Positions 12,001 to 21,860 of a stretch of 64,000 nt of DNA are shown here, piece after piece. Under the pieces are notes generated by a model that worked only from the letters and a program-made list of their open reading frames with translations, was not told the origin of the DNA and did not search any database. The DNA comes from Areca catechu (Eukaryota; Streptophyta; Magnoliopsida; Arecales; Arecaceae). The position numbers and the translations under genes are program-made. The stretch is from positions 896,501-960,500 of the forward strand of contig CM038046.1 in the NCBI GenBank assembly GCA_021397845.1. The letters are read 5' to 3'. Numbering within the stretch: position 1 is the first letter of the stretch; each line of letters opens with the position of its first letter.

Positions 12001-14090
12001 ATTACCAAGGACTAGAATGTGAAGATTAGAGGTAATGCTTGGAATCTAAACCAAAGGTGCTAATGGTTAGAAACTAATGGAAGTGATGTAAACTAACATA
12101 AAGATGGCAAGTTAGTGATTGGATATCTATCCAGCGGTTAAAAAAATCATGTATACCCGCTAAGGCGGTAGCCCGGTTGGTAGAGGCCGTGCCTCACTAC
12201 CAACCGGTCGCGGGTTCGATGCATGATCCTGTGGATGACTCGATTAAATCCAGAAATTTTCTCGGGGTCCACGATCGCTGGTATGAGTAAGAGATCAGGG
12301 TCTCCTTCTTTGTTCCCATCCTACTAGCTGGCGTCTTACTTTTCTGAAAAAGATTGCGAAAATCTAAGCTCCTTGAATCGAGCATTACCTGGAAGGGTGG
12401 GAGCCTGCAGGGTAGCTACACCGGGATTTATCCTCCCATCCCTTTTGTTTACCAAAAAAACAATCATGTATAAATTTTAAGTTGTACCCGTAAAGAAAGA
12501 TTTTTTCCTCAAATCATTACCATATTTAATATCTGTAACTCTTTTATTTTTTTTTAATGTTATCCTTTATTCCCCATAGTTTAGTTCCTTAGGAACTACT
12601 CTCCAAATGCGTAGTATCTCAGTAGTGGAAATCCTCAAAGGTTCAAGACAGTAGGACCAAGGACCACTTTTCTATCCTTTCTGGTTCAAACTGGCGGCAT
12701 GCCCACAAATTGGTCCAGCCCCTCTCATATCCAGAAAAGCGAGCAAACACCTCTAAACCCCAAGACTATAATAATTTAATGTATGTTCAAATTTCTATCG
12801 AAGTGTCATTCCCATGAAAACAAACAAAATAATTAGTCATTTTGATTCCCTTTATTCCTAAACCTTATCATCCACAATATCTCTACATCATTCCAGCTAG
12901 ACAGACTTCTACACACTAGTTTTATCAACCTACTAAGCCTTTGAACTTTGATTGGCAATTCACCAATACAAATCTAAGGGGTCAAAATCTCTAAAACTGT
13001 CCAGTAATTTTAAGCTTTTCTGAATACAATCATGAAAAAGATAGCAACCGTTCACTTCATACACAGACATTAATAGTCAGGTTAAATGGAGTATATTTCC
13101 CAACTCCTCAAAACCCTGCTCTAATTTGATTCAATAACATTCCATCCTCAATAAATAACATTACAAACTGTCCTCTCCTCCTATTGTTTTTATCAAAAAA
13201 AAAAAAGAAGAAGAAGAAGAAGAAGAAGAAAAAGAAGAAAAAGAAAAGGTCCTCAAAGTCAATACCAGGTCCTGCCAAGCAAAATCAGCAAGCTTGTCCA
13301 CACAAATGGTGGATTATTACAAAGCTGTATACCTATCAATGATGAATGGTAATATTGTAAAGAATCGGTAGCAGCCATGACTATCCCATCCAGAATTTTT
13401 GGAATACCAGCAACCATCTAAAATGACGATTTCCGTATCTCAAATTCATGGAATTCTGGAATCTAACGAATTGACCCCTCATGTTTCCGCATGATTCCTG
13501 GTCCGATTGTCAATTCACCCTCATGTGCACTAAATCACGTAGATGAGCAGGTAGGGCATCCGAAAAGGCCCTTAACAGTACAATCTAAATTCCCATAATT
13601 CGAAGAAGAAAACGAACTCATATCTAATGGTGCAATTCCGCCTCGATCAAAGTTCCCAATCAATGACATATCTCCGCTATGCATAACTGATGCAAGATGA
13701 AAGAATTTGAATTATCGCGAAAAAAAGGTGTCGAAGAACTAGCTAACGCGGGAAAAAAAAAAAAGAGGAGAAGAAGCACCGATAAAGAAAACAAAAGCAA
13801 ACGAGGAAGAAAAAGAAAGGGAAAGCGAAGAGACCAACCTGGATGAAGTCGTGAAGGGCGATGACGTTGGGGTGGTTGATGTTTCGAAGGAAGAAAACCT
13901 CGGAGAGGAGGCTGTCCTGGAGCTTCTTGCTCATGCGTTCCATGACGATCTCCTTCACGGCCACCTCCGTCCCCCGAACCCGGTGCCGCCCCAGCCACAC
14001 CTCCGAGAATGCCCCCGACCCGATCCGCCGCCCGATCATGTACTCCCCAACCACCCGACCTCCTCCTCCTCTGCTGCTAGGGCTCGCCAT
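51..14090 (-). CDS. ATG1: ATG1-type serine/threonine kinase (autophagy initiation)
   Basis: Autophagy-initiating kinase of the ATG1/ULK family, the catalytic subunit of the ATG1-ATG13 complex in the cytosol. Exons, 5' to 3' on the minus strand: 14090-13839, 10993-10876, 10760-10702, 8685-8621, 6317-6224, 6140-6060, 5981-5876, 2511-2439, 2342-1969, 1866-1505, 994-706, 592-522, 260-51. They sum to 2154 nt, giving 717 residues plus TAG, and all phases join. Kinase landmarks: glycine loop IGSGAFSEVW (residues 23-32), lysine 46 in VAVKEI, HRDLKPQN (137-144), DFG (160-162), and CGSPLYMAPE (177-186). The kinase domain ends near residue 282. A Ser-rich linker follows, with a candidate ATG8-interacting motif, YVLV, at 419-422 after Asp-His-Asp. 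The C-terminal third should be the MIT-like domain that binds ATG13. Length is close to plant ATG1 proteins of the a-c type (about 700 residues). The start is the first ATG of a GC-rich exon 1. Intron 3 uses a GC donor. The paralogue (a, b or c) is not resolved. Confidence 0.94.
2512..5875 (-). other. ATG1 intron 7, 3.4 kb
   Basis: Between the exons coding CQKLLRRNP and VERLTFEEF. It contains a short CT microsatellite near 2713-2731 and T-rich stretches around 5658-5700. I see no coding exon, transposon terminus or RNA gene. The open frames here are short, lack homology I recognise and are rich in AT-biased residues. Confidence 0.7.
6318..8620 (-). other. ATG1 intron 4, 2.3 kb, with a possible LTR relic
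   Basis: Spans the gap between the DFG exon and the CGSPLYMAPE exon. The part from about 6720 to 7480 has the composition of a plant LTR: a TATA-like catataaaag at about 7213, followed some 30-100 bp later by a run of aatgaaaacccta-like sequence. I see no paired copy, PBS or target duplication, so the LTR reading is weak. The rest is AT-rich with nothing I recognise. Confidence 0.35.
8686..10701 (-). other. ATG1 intron 3, 2.0 kb
   Basis: GC-AG intron between the HRDLKPQ and NLLLSTSDG exons. Apart from the tandem duplication at its donor end (10396-10714) it is plain AT-rich sequence. A weak internal near-repeat lies at about 9605-9720 (gaagattaattt occurs twice). No exon or element was recognised. 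Confidence 0.7.
10396..10714. repeat. 167-bp tandem duplication covering the end of ATG1 exon 3
   Basis: The segment 10396-10547 is repeated at 10563-10714 with an offset of 167 bp. I count three mismatches (near 10446, 10512 and 10530). A third partial copy of the motif aggtaaatgcaagctt sits between them. The right copy contains the last 13 bases of exon 3 and its GC donor. The left copy is therefore a decoy exon end plus donor inside intron 3. Confidence 0.88.
10700..10701 (-). promoter_or_regulatory. GC 5' splice site of ATG1 intron 3 (GC-AG intron)
   Basis: On the minus strand exon 3 ends ...AAGCCACAG and is followed by GCTTGT rather than GT. The next exon starts after TGTGACAG at 8685, and the protein reads through as HRDLKPQ/NLLL, the invariant catalytic-loop sequence. 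The junction is therefore fixed by the protein. GC-AG introns are a known minor U2 class. The strong CAG before the cut fits the usual compensating consensus. Confidence 0.85.
12145..12155. repeat. SINE target-site duplication, left copy
   Basis: aatcatgtata, identical to 12462-12472 on the other side of the SINE. The perfect match suggests a fairly recent insertion. Confidence 0.85.
12156..12461 (+). mobile_element. tRNA-derived SINE in ATG1 intron 1
   Basis: The 5' end is tRNA-like. It has an RNA polymerase III A box, TAGCCCGGTTGGTAGAGG, at 12169-12186 and a B box, GGTTCGATGC, at 12213-12222. A roughly 235-bp tRNA-unrelated body follows, ending in a short A-rich tail (accaaaaaaac). Both flanks carry the same 11 bp, aatcatgtata, at 12145-12155 and 12462-12472, the target-site duplication expected from LINE-driven insertion. 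It lies antisense to ATG1. The family name is not known to me; the length of about 306 bp is usual for plant SINEs. Confidence 0.88.
12462..12472. repeat. SINE target-site duplication, right copy
   Basis: aatcatgtata, identical to 12145-12155, directly after the A-rich tail. Confidence 0.85.
13199..13250. repeat. AAG microsatellite in ATG1 intron 1
   Basis: A run of A is followed by about ten (gaa/aag) units, then interrupted by aaaag. It is a simple sequence repeat with no other signal. Confidence 0.85.
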
Positions 14091-14930
14091 CGACCCTTTT
14101 TTTTTTTTTTTGCCTTTTCTTTTTTAATCAAAGAAGAAGGAGAAGAACCCTCGACGAGACAACGAGGACGGACAAAGCAAAAGAATGAAGATATCCGTGT
14201 TTTTCTCCCCCTCCTCCGGTTCCGTAACCAGCTCGAAAAGCGTCCGTCCGGCGGACGAGAGAATTACGGGCGGGGGCGGAATCGGAACAGAATCTTGAAT
14301 AAGGGAAGCGAAGCTTCTGATACTACGTCTCCGTCCGAGCTACGGAAGGTAAAAGTAACCTGAGAAACCCTCCGTTGATCTGTTACTTGATCAGGGTTCT
14401 TTTTATCAACCCTGTGGCTCCTCCGCAGGAGGTAATAAAAGCACACAAAGCTAAGAAGGTTAATCATTTATCTTTATCGCTCATTTGGAATGATTAATAA
14501 CGTGATGGGTGAGGACATGTCGGTCCAAAAGAGAAAAAATAATAAAGTCACGACAGCAGACGCGTAAAACATCGAGTGATGGAGGAGAAAACGGATGGAA
14601 GAATCGACGGTGGATGACGGTTTGGTGAAATTGTCTTCACAGAAAAAAAAAAAAAAAAAAAAAAAAAAGAGAGAGAGAAAGACTTGACCAGGGCGCCGCC
14701 AACTGCGAAAAGATTGAAGATACCTATCACCAGCAACCCTACGTGGGATGAACTTACTAACAATCACCCCAAGCGAAGAAACATGCATCAGGATGATCGA
14801 CGGTTTGGATGAAGTTGTGAGCCGCTGCCATGTTCTGGTTTATGAGAGGAACCCTTTACAAACGCCCATCGACATCGATCGATCGAGAGAGAGAGAGAGA
14901 GAGAGATAGTGGAAGGATAAAAAAAATAGT
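14091..14930 (-). promoter_or_regulatory. Presumed 5' leader and promoter region of ATG1
   Basis: Directly upstream of the ATG1 start. GC-rich, pyrimidine-rich (minus-strand) sequence at 14100-14330 looks like a leader. A run of about 27 A lies at 14643-14668 and a GA microsatellite at 14885-14907. No convincing TATA box or transcription start can be assigned. The region up to about 14930 holds no gene I can support. Confidence 0.4.
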
Positions 14931-15342
14931 TGTTAACCATGAAATTTGGTTTTGTCCATGATTATCGGCTCCGATATTCTAAACCATGCCAAAATATCAT
15001 CATGTCATTCATAAAATTTTTCAAAAAATTTGCCATACCCGATCGAATTAAGCAAATCAAGCAATAAGGAACATACTGCACCATATCGATTGGGTATTGA
15101 AATACTATTCCAGTTGCTAAGAAAAATTCTTTACATACACCCATCCACGCTACAAGAAAGCAAAAAAGAAAAAAGTTAAATAGCCGTTAATCTAAACTAA
15201 CCATAAAATTGCTTTTAGTCGTGATAATCTGCTTCAAAATTCTAAACCATGCCAAATCTCACCATGTTATTTTACAAAATTTATCATACTGAATCAAACC
15301 GAGCAGTACATAATATGCCGTACTGTATCAATTTGAAGTCGT
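14930..15342. repeat. Diverged tandem duplication, unit about 265 bp
   Basis: The block starting near 14932 (ttaaccatgaaatt...) recurs near 15196 (ctaaccataaaatt...) in the same order. Both carry shared strings such as ttctaaaccatgccaaa, accatgtcatt/accatgttatt and a tgtatcaattt/atatcgattg-like end. Identity is clearly reduced, so this is an old duplication or two copies of one repeat. It has no coding content and sits at the left edge of the Ty3 fragment. Confidence 0.6.
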
Positions 15343-15599
15343 TCACCTTCAATGAAAACCTGCAAAATAAATTTTCTGACCGGAATTTTTCTGGTGGGGG
15401 ACACTTCGATGTCAAAGTTAGCAAGAATTTAGACAGTATAATGGAGAACTTGAAAGCAGAATGAGGTGAAAATGGAAAGGGGAAAAAATGAGCGGAATGG
15501 CATTGAAAGAGCTAGCTGTGAGCTGGCTCTAACTTGTCTGGAGTTGGCTTGGACACTTCAGATTTTCGCAAAACCAAGTTCTCGGGACGAAAAGTTCGT

Positions 15600-16500
15600 T
15601 CTTTCATGCGAGAGTTGTAATATTTAGCAACCTTTTGATAATATGTGGCCATCTTCAGCTAAGCATGGAGCCGAGTGCCTTGTAACAAATCAAAATCAAC
15701 TCTTCGGCATTCCGAGTTTTCATGTTCTTTATAATGATTTATCCGTAAAGATTGTATGCAGATCTCTACAAGAAGGACTGCCTCAGTGCCATAAGCCAAG
15801 TGAAATAGGGATTCGCCGATGGCTATTCTGGGAGTAGTTCGGTACGTCCGAAAAACTGAATTCAATTCATTAGCTCATAGTCCCTTAGCATCGTTTAACC
15901 TGGTTTTGAGATCACGAAGAATAGTTCTATTTATCACTTCAGCTTCTCCGTTAGATTAAGGATAGCCCATGAAAGTTAGTTTATGGAGTATATGATATTG
16001 TATACAGAAGCTTTTGAACTTCGAGTTGTCAAATTGCCTTCCGTTATCGATAATAATAGTATAAGGAATTCCAAAACGGAAGATGATAAAGTTTTTCACA
16101 AAATTTTTAACTTTTGTATCAGTAATTTATGCCAGTGGTTCAGCCTCGACCTATTTAGTGAAGTAATTAATATCACTATAAGAAATTTTCATTGTCCGGA
16201 AGCTGGAGGAAATGGGCCAAGAATATCCATTCCCCATTGAGCAAAAGGCCAAGGAGCTGTCAACAGGGTCAATTGATTTGTAGGCCATCTTTGTATATTA
16301 GAATACCTCTGACTCTGATCACACCTTTGGACAAATTCTATAAAATCCTTCTGAATGGTCGGCCAATAATAGCCTTAGCGAATTATTTTGTAAGCTAAGG
16401 ATCTGCCTCTCAGGTGATCTCCACATATACCTTCATACACTTCCCTGAGAGTATAATCGGCATCTGAAGGTCTCAAGCATTTCAACAGAGGTTGTGTAAA
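15600..16500 (-). pseudogene. Ty3 integrase, degenerate
   Basis: Minus-strand pieces in order: a zinc-binding part (YEGICGDHLRGRSLAYK, GYYWPTIQKDF), then APWPFAQWGMDILGPFP. The core part reads DNGRQFDN followed by SNGEAEVINRTIL. The C-terminal part is RTTPRIAIGESLFHLAYGTEA (frame 15865-15659). Several stops and phase changes break it. Confidence 0.8.
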
Positions 16501-16642
16501 GATCTTTTATATAAGGTCCCATCTACTATCACATACTGCGAAGCAATCCAACAAAGTCATTTAACTTCAAGCTTGTTTTCAGGTAACATGCTTTCATTCA
16601 AAAATTTAAGGATGGAATCCATTCATGAGGGCTCATGTTCAA

Positions 16643-17748
16643 TCAGATGTACTTCCGCTGTGGATTCAGATATGTTGGGGTCTTCAAGATATTCCACATA
16701 TGTTCGGCCAAGAAAGTCTGGGGCAGTGGTTGCAAGACGTGAAAGAGCACGGTCCGAGAATTTTCTGTTCGGGGCACGTGAACAATCTCAAAATATTCCG
16801 GTTGGGATATTAGGCTTTGCACCTTCTCCAAATACCGAATCATGATGGGATTCCGAGCTTCGAATTCAGCTTTTGCTTGATTCACCACCAATTGTGAATC
16901 CGAAAAGACTTTAATCTTTTTAATCTCTAGTTTCGGAGCAATTCTGAGTCCGGCAATGAGTGCTTCATACTCTGCCTGATTATTCGAAGCTTGGAAAGAA
17001 AAATAAAGAGCATATTCTATGACTTGACCATTCGAACTAGTCAAAATGAGACCAGCTCCATAGCCATTGGTGTTGGAAGCGCCATCCACATGAAGCATCC
17101 ATATGAACTCCGGATCTTCTTCGGTGGTCTTTTCCTCTTCGGTCCTCAGTTGATTCTCATCTGATCCCCAAGTACATTCGGCTATAAAATTAGCCAAGAC
17201 TTGTGCTTTCATTGCTGATCTAGGTTGGAAGTCAATGTCAAACTCTTCCAACTTAACGGCCCATTTAGCTATCATTCCTGAAGTGTCGGGGCAGCGCAGA
17301 ATGGCCTTCATGGGCTGATCCATCAAAACCACAATGGTGTGTACGTAGAAATAAGGTCGCAAACGCTTCGCTGCGACCACCAAGAAGAAAATGAGTTTTT
17401 GCACTCCAGGATATCATACTTCCGTCTCATGCAGTACTTTACTAGTATAGTAGATCGGCTTCTACGATTGGGTGGCATCTTTTCGAACAAGTACTGAACT
17501 AACCACTTCGTCCAAGGCAGAAAGATACAAATAAAGAGTTTCTCCTTTACAAGGTTTAGAAAGTAAAGGAGGGTTTTCCAAGTTTTTTTCAACTTATCAA
17601 AAGCAATCCTACAGTCATCTGACCATTCGAAACTTTGAGTTTGACAAAGAACTTTGAAAAAAGAAAGACATCTTTTTCGCTGATCGGGAAATAAAATCGA
17701 CTCAAAGAAACAATTCTTCCTGTCAGCCACTGTACTTCTTTTTTGCAA
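16643..17748 (-). pseudogene. Ty3 RNase H region (RT-RNase H plus second RNase H)
   Basis: Frames 17748-17323 and 17404-16643 overlap in different phases, showing a frameshift. The first carries the RT-connected RNase H (ECADDCRIAFDKLKK-like). The second has HVDGASNTNGYGAGLIL, AEYEALIAGLRIA and FSDSQLVVNQAKAEFEARNP, the hallmark of the additional RNase H of plant Ty3 elements. Fusion order and spacing are normal for pol. Confidence 0.82.
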
Positions 17749-17749
17749 G

Positions 17750-18268
17750 AGGAATGTTTCATGGTTTGAATGGCTTAGATCTTTTCTGGATTAACTTCAA
17801 TTCCTTGCTTGATAACTAAGAATCCCAGGAATTTTCTTGAGGTTATACCAAAAGTGCACTTAGTCGAATTCAGCTTCATCTGATGGCGTCTAAGTGCATC
17901 AAAGGATTCTCTTAAGTCTTCAATGTGGTCGGACCTATGAAGACTATTCACAATTATATCATCAATATAAGCTTCCATATTTTTCCCTATATGATTCTTG
18001 AATACTTTGTTGATTAATCTTTGGAAAGTTGCTTTGGCATTTTTTAACCCAAATGGCATCATTTTATAACAGTAAAGCCCTTTTTCTGTGATGAAAGTGA
18101 TCTTTTCTTCATCTTCAAGATCCATTTTTATTTGGTTATATTTTGAGAAAGCATCCATGAAGCTCAACAGCTGATAACCAGCAGTGGCATCAACTAACTG
18201 ATCTATCTTCGGTAAAAGGAAGCTGTCCTTTGAGTAAGCCTTATTGAGATCTGTATAATCAATGCAGC
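17750..18268 (-). pseudogene. Ty3 reverse transcriptase fragment
   Basis: The longest clean frame is 18167-17775. It reads LLSFMDAFSKYNQIKM, then MMPFGLKNAKATFQRLINKVF and AYIDDIIV, the catalytic YIDD box. It continues with KCTFGI..KFLGFLV, the usual thumb/connection sequence. Upstream DYTDLNKAYSKDSFLLPKIDQ can be read to about 18268, where the element is cut. The normal N-terminal fingers are missing. Confidence 0.85.
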
Positions 18269-18274
18269 AATCAA

Positions 18275-18632
18275 AAGAGCTGAAGCAGCGGCTGAAGATA
18301 TAAAGACCTTAAAAGGTCAAGTAAATAAGACAGTCGAAGACTATAAGAAGTCTTCGACTTTTGATGATGAAATAATCGAAGCAAGAACCTTCAACTATTG
18401 AGTGGGTTTCAATGATAAGGTAAATGAAGTACAAAAATTTTACCCTAACCTCAACATTTCGAATATTCAACTATTCAGTTTTGAAGAAACAGAAGAGCTT
18501 GGATCGCTAAAAGGTCCTTCTGAAGAAATCCATGTTGCAAGCGAAGAAGTAGCTGGAAAGGAGACACCGGCGGTTGCCGACCCAATCGATCTAACTTAAG
18601 TTGAAGACACTCTAGTTGAAGTCAATCCATAG
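18275..18632 (+). pseudogene. Coiled-coil ORF of a second, plus-strand Ty3 element
   Basis: In plus orientation the DNA codes Ala/Glu/Lys-rich sequence (AEAAAEDIKTLKGQVNKTVEDY), a stop at about 18400, then GFNDKVNEVQKFYPNLNISNIQ and an acidic tail ending at 18599. This composition (coiled coil, then a conserved FYPNL-like motif, then an acidic tail) resembles the extra ORF found beside pol in some plant Ty3 elements, by my recollection. It lies just before LTR-like repeats. Function unknown. Confidence 0.5.
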
Positions 18633-18879
18633 GATTTTTTTTTTTTTTTTGAAAGATAATGTACATGTACTACTTTTCATGAATAGAACTTCCTTTCCAA
18701 ATGAATTATACTTTAATGAGACATTTACTAAGTATAATCTCATCGGAGGTAAGATGTTGAATGATGATCTTATTGATCATAAAGAATTTGTGAATAAGCA
18801 ACCTTTTTGACAGGTATATTAATTTTCAATCCTGAAGTTTCGAACGAAAATTCGTCTAAGGATAAAGTCTTCGGACTTA

Positions 18880-19180
18880 AAAATAACACTGAGATTCCAA
18901 ATGCAAAATAATACCAAGTCTTCGGATGTAAAATAATACCAAGTCTTCGGACTCAAAATAATATTGAGATTTTGAATCCAGGATAATACCAAGTTTTTGG
19001 ATGTAAGATAATACTAAGTCTTCGAATTCAAAATAATACTGAGACTTCGAATCCAGAATAATACTGAGCCTTCGGATTTAAGATAATACCAAGTCTTTGG
19101 ATTCAAAATAATACTGAGACTTCGAATCCAGAATAATACCGAGCCTTCGAATTTAAGATAATACCAAGTCTTCAGATTTA
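18880..19180. repeat. Tandem array, about 29-bp unit, in Ty3 LTR U3
   Basis: Repeats of the type aataataccaagtcttcgga, alternating with aatactgagacttcgaatcc, about ten units. It is the first of three successive arrays in the same LTR. Confidence 0.8.
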
Positions 19181-19659
19181 GTCATAATGTAATCATGAGC
19201 TTCAAATAACCCAAACAAGTTATCTTATCATATAGGTGATTTTCTCAATTTTAGAATTCGGATTCTTTAGATTACATTAAACAGAATCGGCTGGATAGAA
19301 AACCAAGCTTTGAATAATTCTGCTATTAATATTCTGAATAAGAGAACTTGATATGTGAAACAATTCCTTTCTTCCAAGAAGATATAATAAAATAATCATG
19401 TAAATGAGATACCATAACCTTATTTCTTCTTCTTTAAGAAATGAGAAGATCCAAAGTAATTAAATCTGCCATTTCACCAACTTCTCTGCTAGGATTGGCT
19501 ACTTAGATTATTGCTGATGGAAAATAATATACATACTGAGTGGATATTCCTCGTCATGTCGCCAGATTTACTTTGTACTATATCGGATTTGTCATAGAAT
19601 AGACCGCATAGGTCGTCCATGTTTTTGACAAAGAATGAAATAGGCTGGTTAAGCCTTTC

Positions 19660-19900
19660 TTGGCACTTCATAGGGTAGATCATGTAGATCATCCTTATGC
19701 CTTTCATTAGAGAATAAGACAGGCCGATCAAGCTTATATCGGCACTTCATAGGGTAAATCATGTAGATCATCCTTATGCCTTTCATTAGAGAATAAGACA
19801 GGCTGATCAAGCCCATCTCGGTACTTCATAGGATAGATCACGCAAATCATCCTTATACCTTTTAATAAAGAATAAAACAGAGTGATTAGATCCATTTCGA
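19660..19900. repeat. Tandem array, about 80-bp unit, in Ty3 LTR U3
   Basis: The block cacttcatagggtagatcat ... cctttcattagagaataaga is present about three times with increasing divergence. It has no coding content. Confidence 0.8.
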
Positions 19901-20224
19901 TACTTTGATATAACCTTGAATAGGAATTTTTATTGATAATATTTGCGAAGATTTTCTACATTCCAAGATCGAGACAAAAAAGTACCTTCCAAAGTTTTAA
20001 GTTGATAAGTTCCAGGGCGGATGACTTCTTTGATTCGATAATTACAGGCAGCTGTTGTGATAATCCAATTTAATATAAAATAATTACCGGTTCATCAGTT
20101 GGGTCGATTTTATTTGGACCCATCAACCAAATCAGTGCACCTGAAGATGATGTTTTCTTTATTTAACGAGGGCCACAATATATCTTAATGAAAAGAAGTC
20201 CGAAGAAGACATTTCTGAAATATA

Positions 20225-20485
20225 TTATTAATATTTCATTCGGTTTCATGTCTTCAGCCTGGTCCGAAAAAGGCGCTTCTTGAATCTATTACTATTTCAT
20301 TCGGCTTCATGTCTTCAGCCTGGTCCAAAGAGGACACTTCTGGAATCTATTACTATTTCATTCAGCTTCATGTCTTCAGCCTGGTTCGAAGAGGATACTT
20401 AAGGAATCTATTACTATTTCATCCGGCTTCATGTCTTCAACCTTATCCAAAGAGGACACTTCTTGGATGTATTATTTATCCCTTT
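20225..20485. repeat. Tandem array, about 61-bp unit, in Ty3 LTR U3
   Basis: Four units containing tctattactatttcattcgg and catgtcttcagcctggtcc followed by gaggacacttct. It lies about 340 bp upstream of the TATA-like box, a normal position for LTR enhancer repeats. Confidence 0.82.
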
Positions 20486-20915
20486 GGCCCATGATAAGCA
20501 ATTTTTTATTTTCTGGTTCACTCCGAAGGAGATAAATCCGAAGCATTTAGCTAACACATCTTCGAACCATTCTAAGAAAGATAGTCCGAAGAGGTAGTTA
20601 GACTCTTTTCGGATCTCCTCTAGAAAAAGTGTAACTGAAGCATGTGAACAATCTTTCAACCTGAAACAGTTAAATATTATTCTGATTGTTATAACCACCC
20701 ACATGATCGATAGCTCCGACTTCGATAATTATGAAATAACTAATTTCCGACCGCCACTGCTTACCGTTATGAAGAAGTTACACTAGATAACTCCCATAAC
20801 CGTAAGTAATTACACTCACGCCTATAAATATCGATAAGAATGAACACTCGAGATAAACCAACTCCAGAAAAATTAAAGCCAGTTCACATCTAGCTCTTTC
20901 AACGCCATTCCGCTC

Positions 20916-21019
20916 TTTTTTTCCCTTTCCATTTTCACCTCATTCTGCTCTCAAGTTCTTCATTATGCATTCAGCTCTTTTTTTCCCTTTCCATTTTCAC
21001 CTCATTCTGCTCTCAAGTT
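20916..21019. repeat. Tandem duplication, about 69-bp unit, in the R/U5 part of the plus LTR
   Basis: ccctttccattttcacctc ... tctgctctcaagtt occurs twice in a row. The inverted partner at 15343-15550 has only one copy, so the duplication arose after the two LTRs separated. Confidence 0.8.
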
Positions 21020-21125
21020 ATCCATTATACTGCCTAAATTCTTACTAACTTTGACATTGGAATGTCCTACCGAAAAAATTCCGATCAGGAGATTTGTTTT
21101 GCAAGTTTTCATTGAAGGTGAACTA

Positions 21126-21860
21126 GCAGGCAGGTTGCTCCGTCCGGTCCGTGAAAATTTAGCATCAACAGATTTCATATCTATATTAATATAATAACAG
21201 ATTGATATCAGCATAGCATAGCAAATCTTGATTATCCACGTCCAAACCCTTGTCGGACCGAGACTAAAAAAGGTAAGGTACCCACCCATGACTGTTAAAA
21301 GAGGTGGTGCCATCACAGCATCGGTGGTACCAGATCTTGTTGCCTCAAGATACCTTAACAAATTAAGCAACTGGAATACTAATGATGACCGCTCTAACTT
21401 CATGTTTTCTCTTCCGCCGGTCATGTGCATGTGCTTTTGACATTCCGCATGTTACAAAGGCACGAATCATGATGACCCCAAAGAAATCAGTTCCCCAAAT
21501 GCAATCCTAGATCATTGCTTGGCATGATATCGACCACTGGTAGAATATATATAATGGAAATGTACTGATAATTTTGAGCATCACTAAGAAAAAAAAAAAA
21601 AAATGGCAGTACGATATCAAATAAACATTTGTCAAATACAGGATAAGACGCATTAATTATATTCGCAGGCCACATTAACCTGAAGTTTTCTAGCATCCTT
21701 TCCGACAACACTCTGTTGCAATAAAGCGATGACCGGGAAGGCCATAAGAATTTCCTTTTGATCTTCATTGACGCTTCGTCAGGACAAACAGCCAGAAGCC
21801 ACCAGACGCTTCCAACCCACCTGAACTGATTCTCGATGAACCAAAGGAAGTAATATCGTT
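21126..21860. other. FPGS downstream region
   Basis: Between the LTR end and the FPGS stop codon. It presumably includes the FPGS 3'UTR on the minus strand. A poly-A run lies at about 21585-21602. I cannot place a polyadenylation signal with confidence and see no other gene. Confidence 0.5.

Larger units (their letters stand above)
15343..18268 (-). mobile_element. Ty3-type LTR element, 3' half (pol plus 3' LTR end)
   Basis: Minus-strand pol in the order RT, RNase H, integrase, running into an LTR tail at 15343-15550. Gag, protease and the 5' part of RT are missing: homology starts abruptly at CIDYTDLNKA (about 18268), inside RT. The LTR tail is the reverse complement of 20870-21125. All domains contain stops or frameshifts, so it is dead. 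RT and RNase H features suggest a Tat/Athila-like Ty3 lineage, which is inference. Confidence 0.85.
18275..21125 (+). mobile_element. Second Ty3-type fragment: extra ORF plus 3' LTR
   Basis: Runs from the coiled-coil ORF through a repeat-rich U3 to a TATA-like cctataaatatc at about 20820, then R/U5 ending in cattgaaggtgaac at about 21125. The last 250 bp match 15343-15550 in inverse orientation, and the match stops exactly at gaaggtgaac on both sides. This marks a true LTR end. No integrase or RT is present in this half. Confidence 0.7.

Noticed and set aside
12169..12222. A tRNA gene
   Set aside because: The A and B boxes are there, but no acceptor stem closes and the body continues into a 235-bp non-tRNA tail flanked by a target duplication. 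It is a SINE.
13851..14363. Plus-strand frame of 170 residues
   Set aside because: It is antisense to ATG1 exon 1, which encodes the kinase glycine loop. The frame is a by-product of GC-rich exon sequence.
16492..16845. Plus-strand frame over the Ty3 pol
   Set aside because: The minus strand there codes recognisable RNase H and integrase sequence, so the plus frame is a shadow.
18880..20485. CRISPR-like arrays
   Set aside because: Units are directly adjacent, without unique spacers, diverge gradually, and lie in an LTR of a plant nuclear element.
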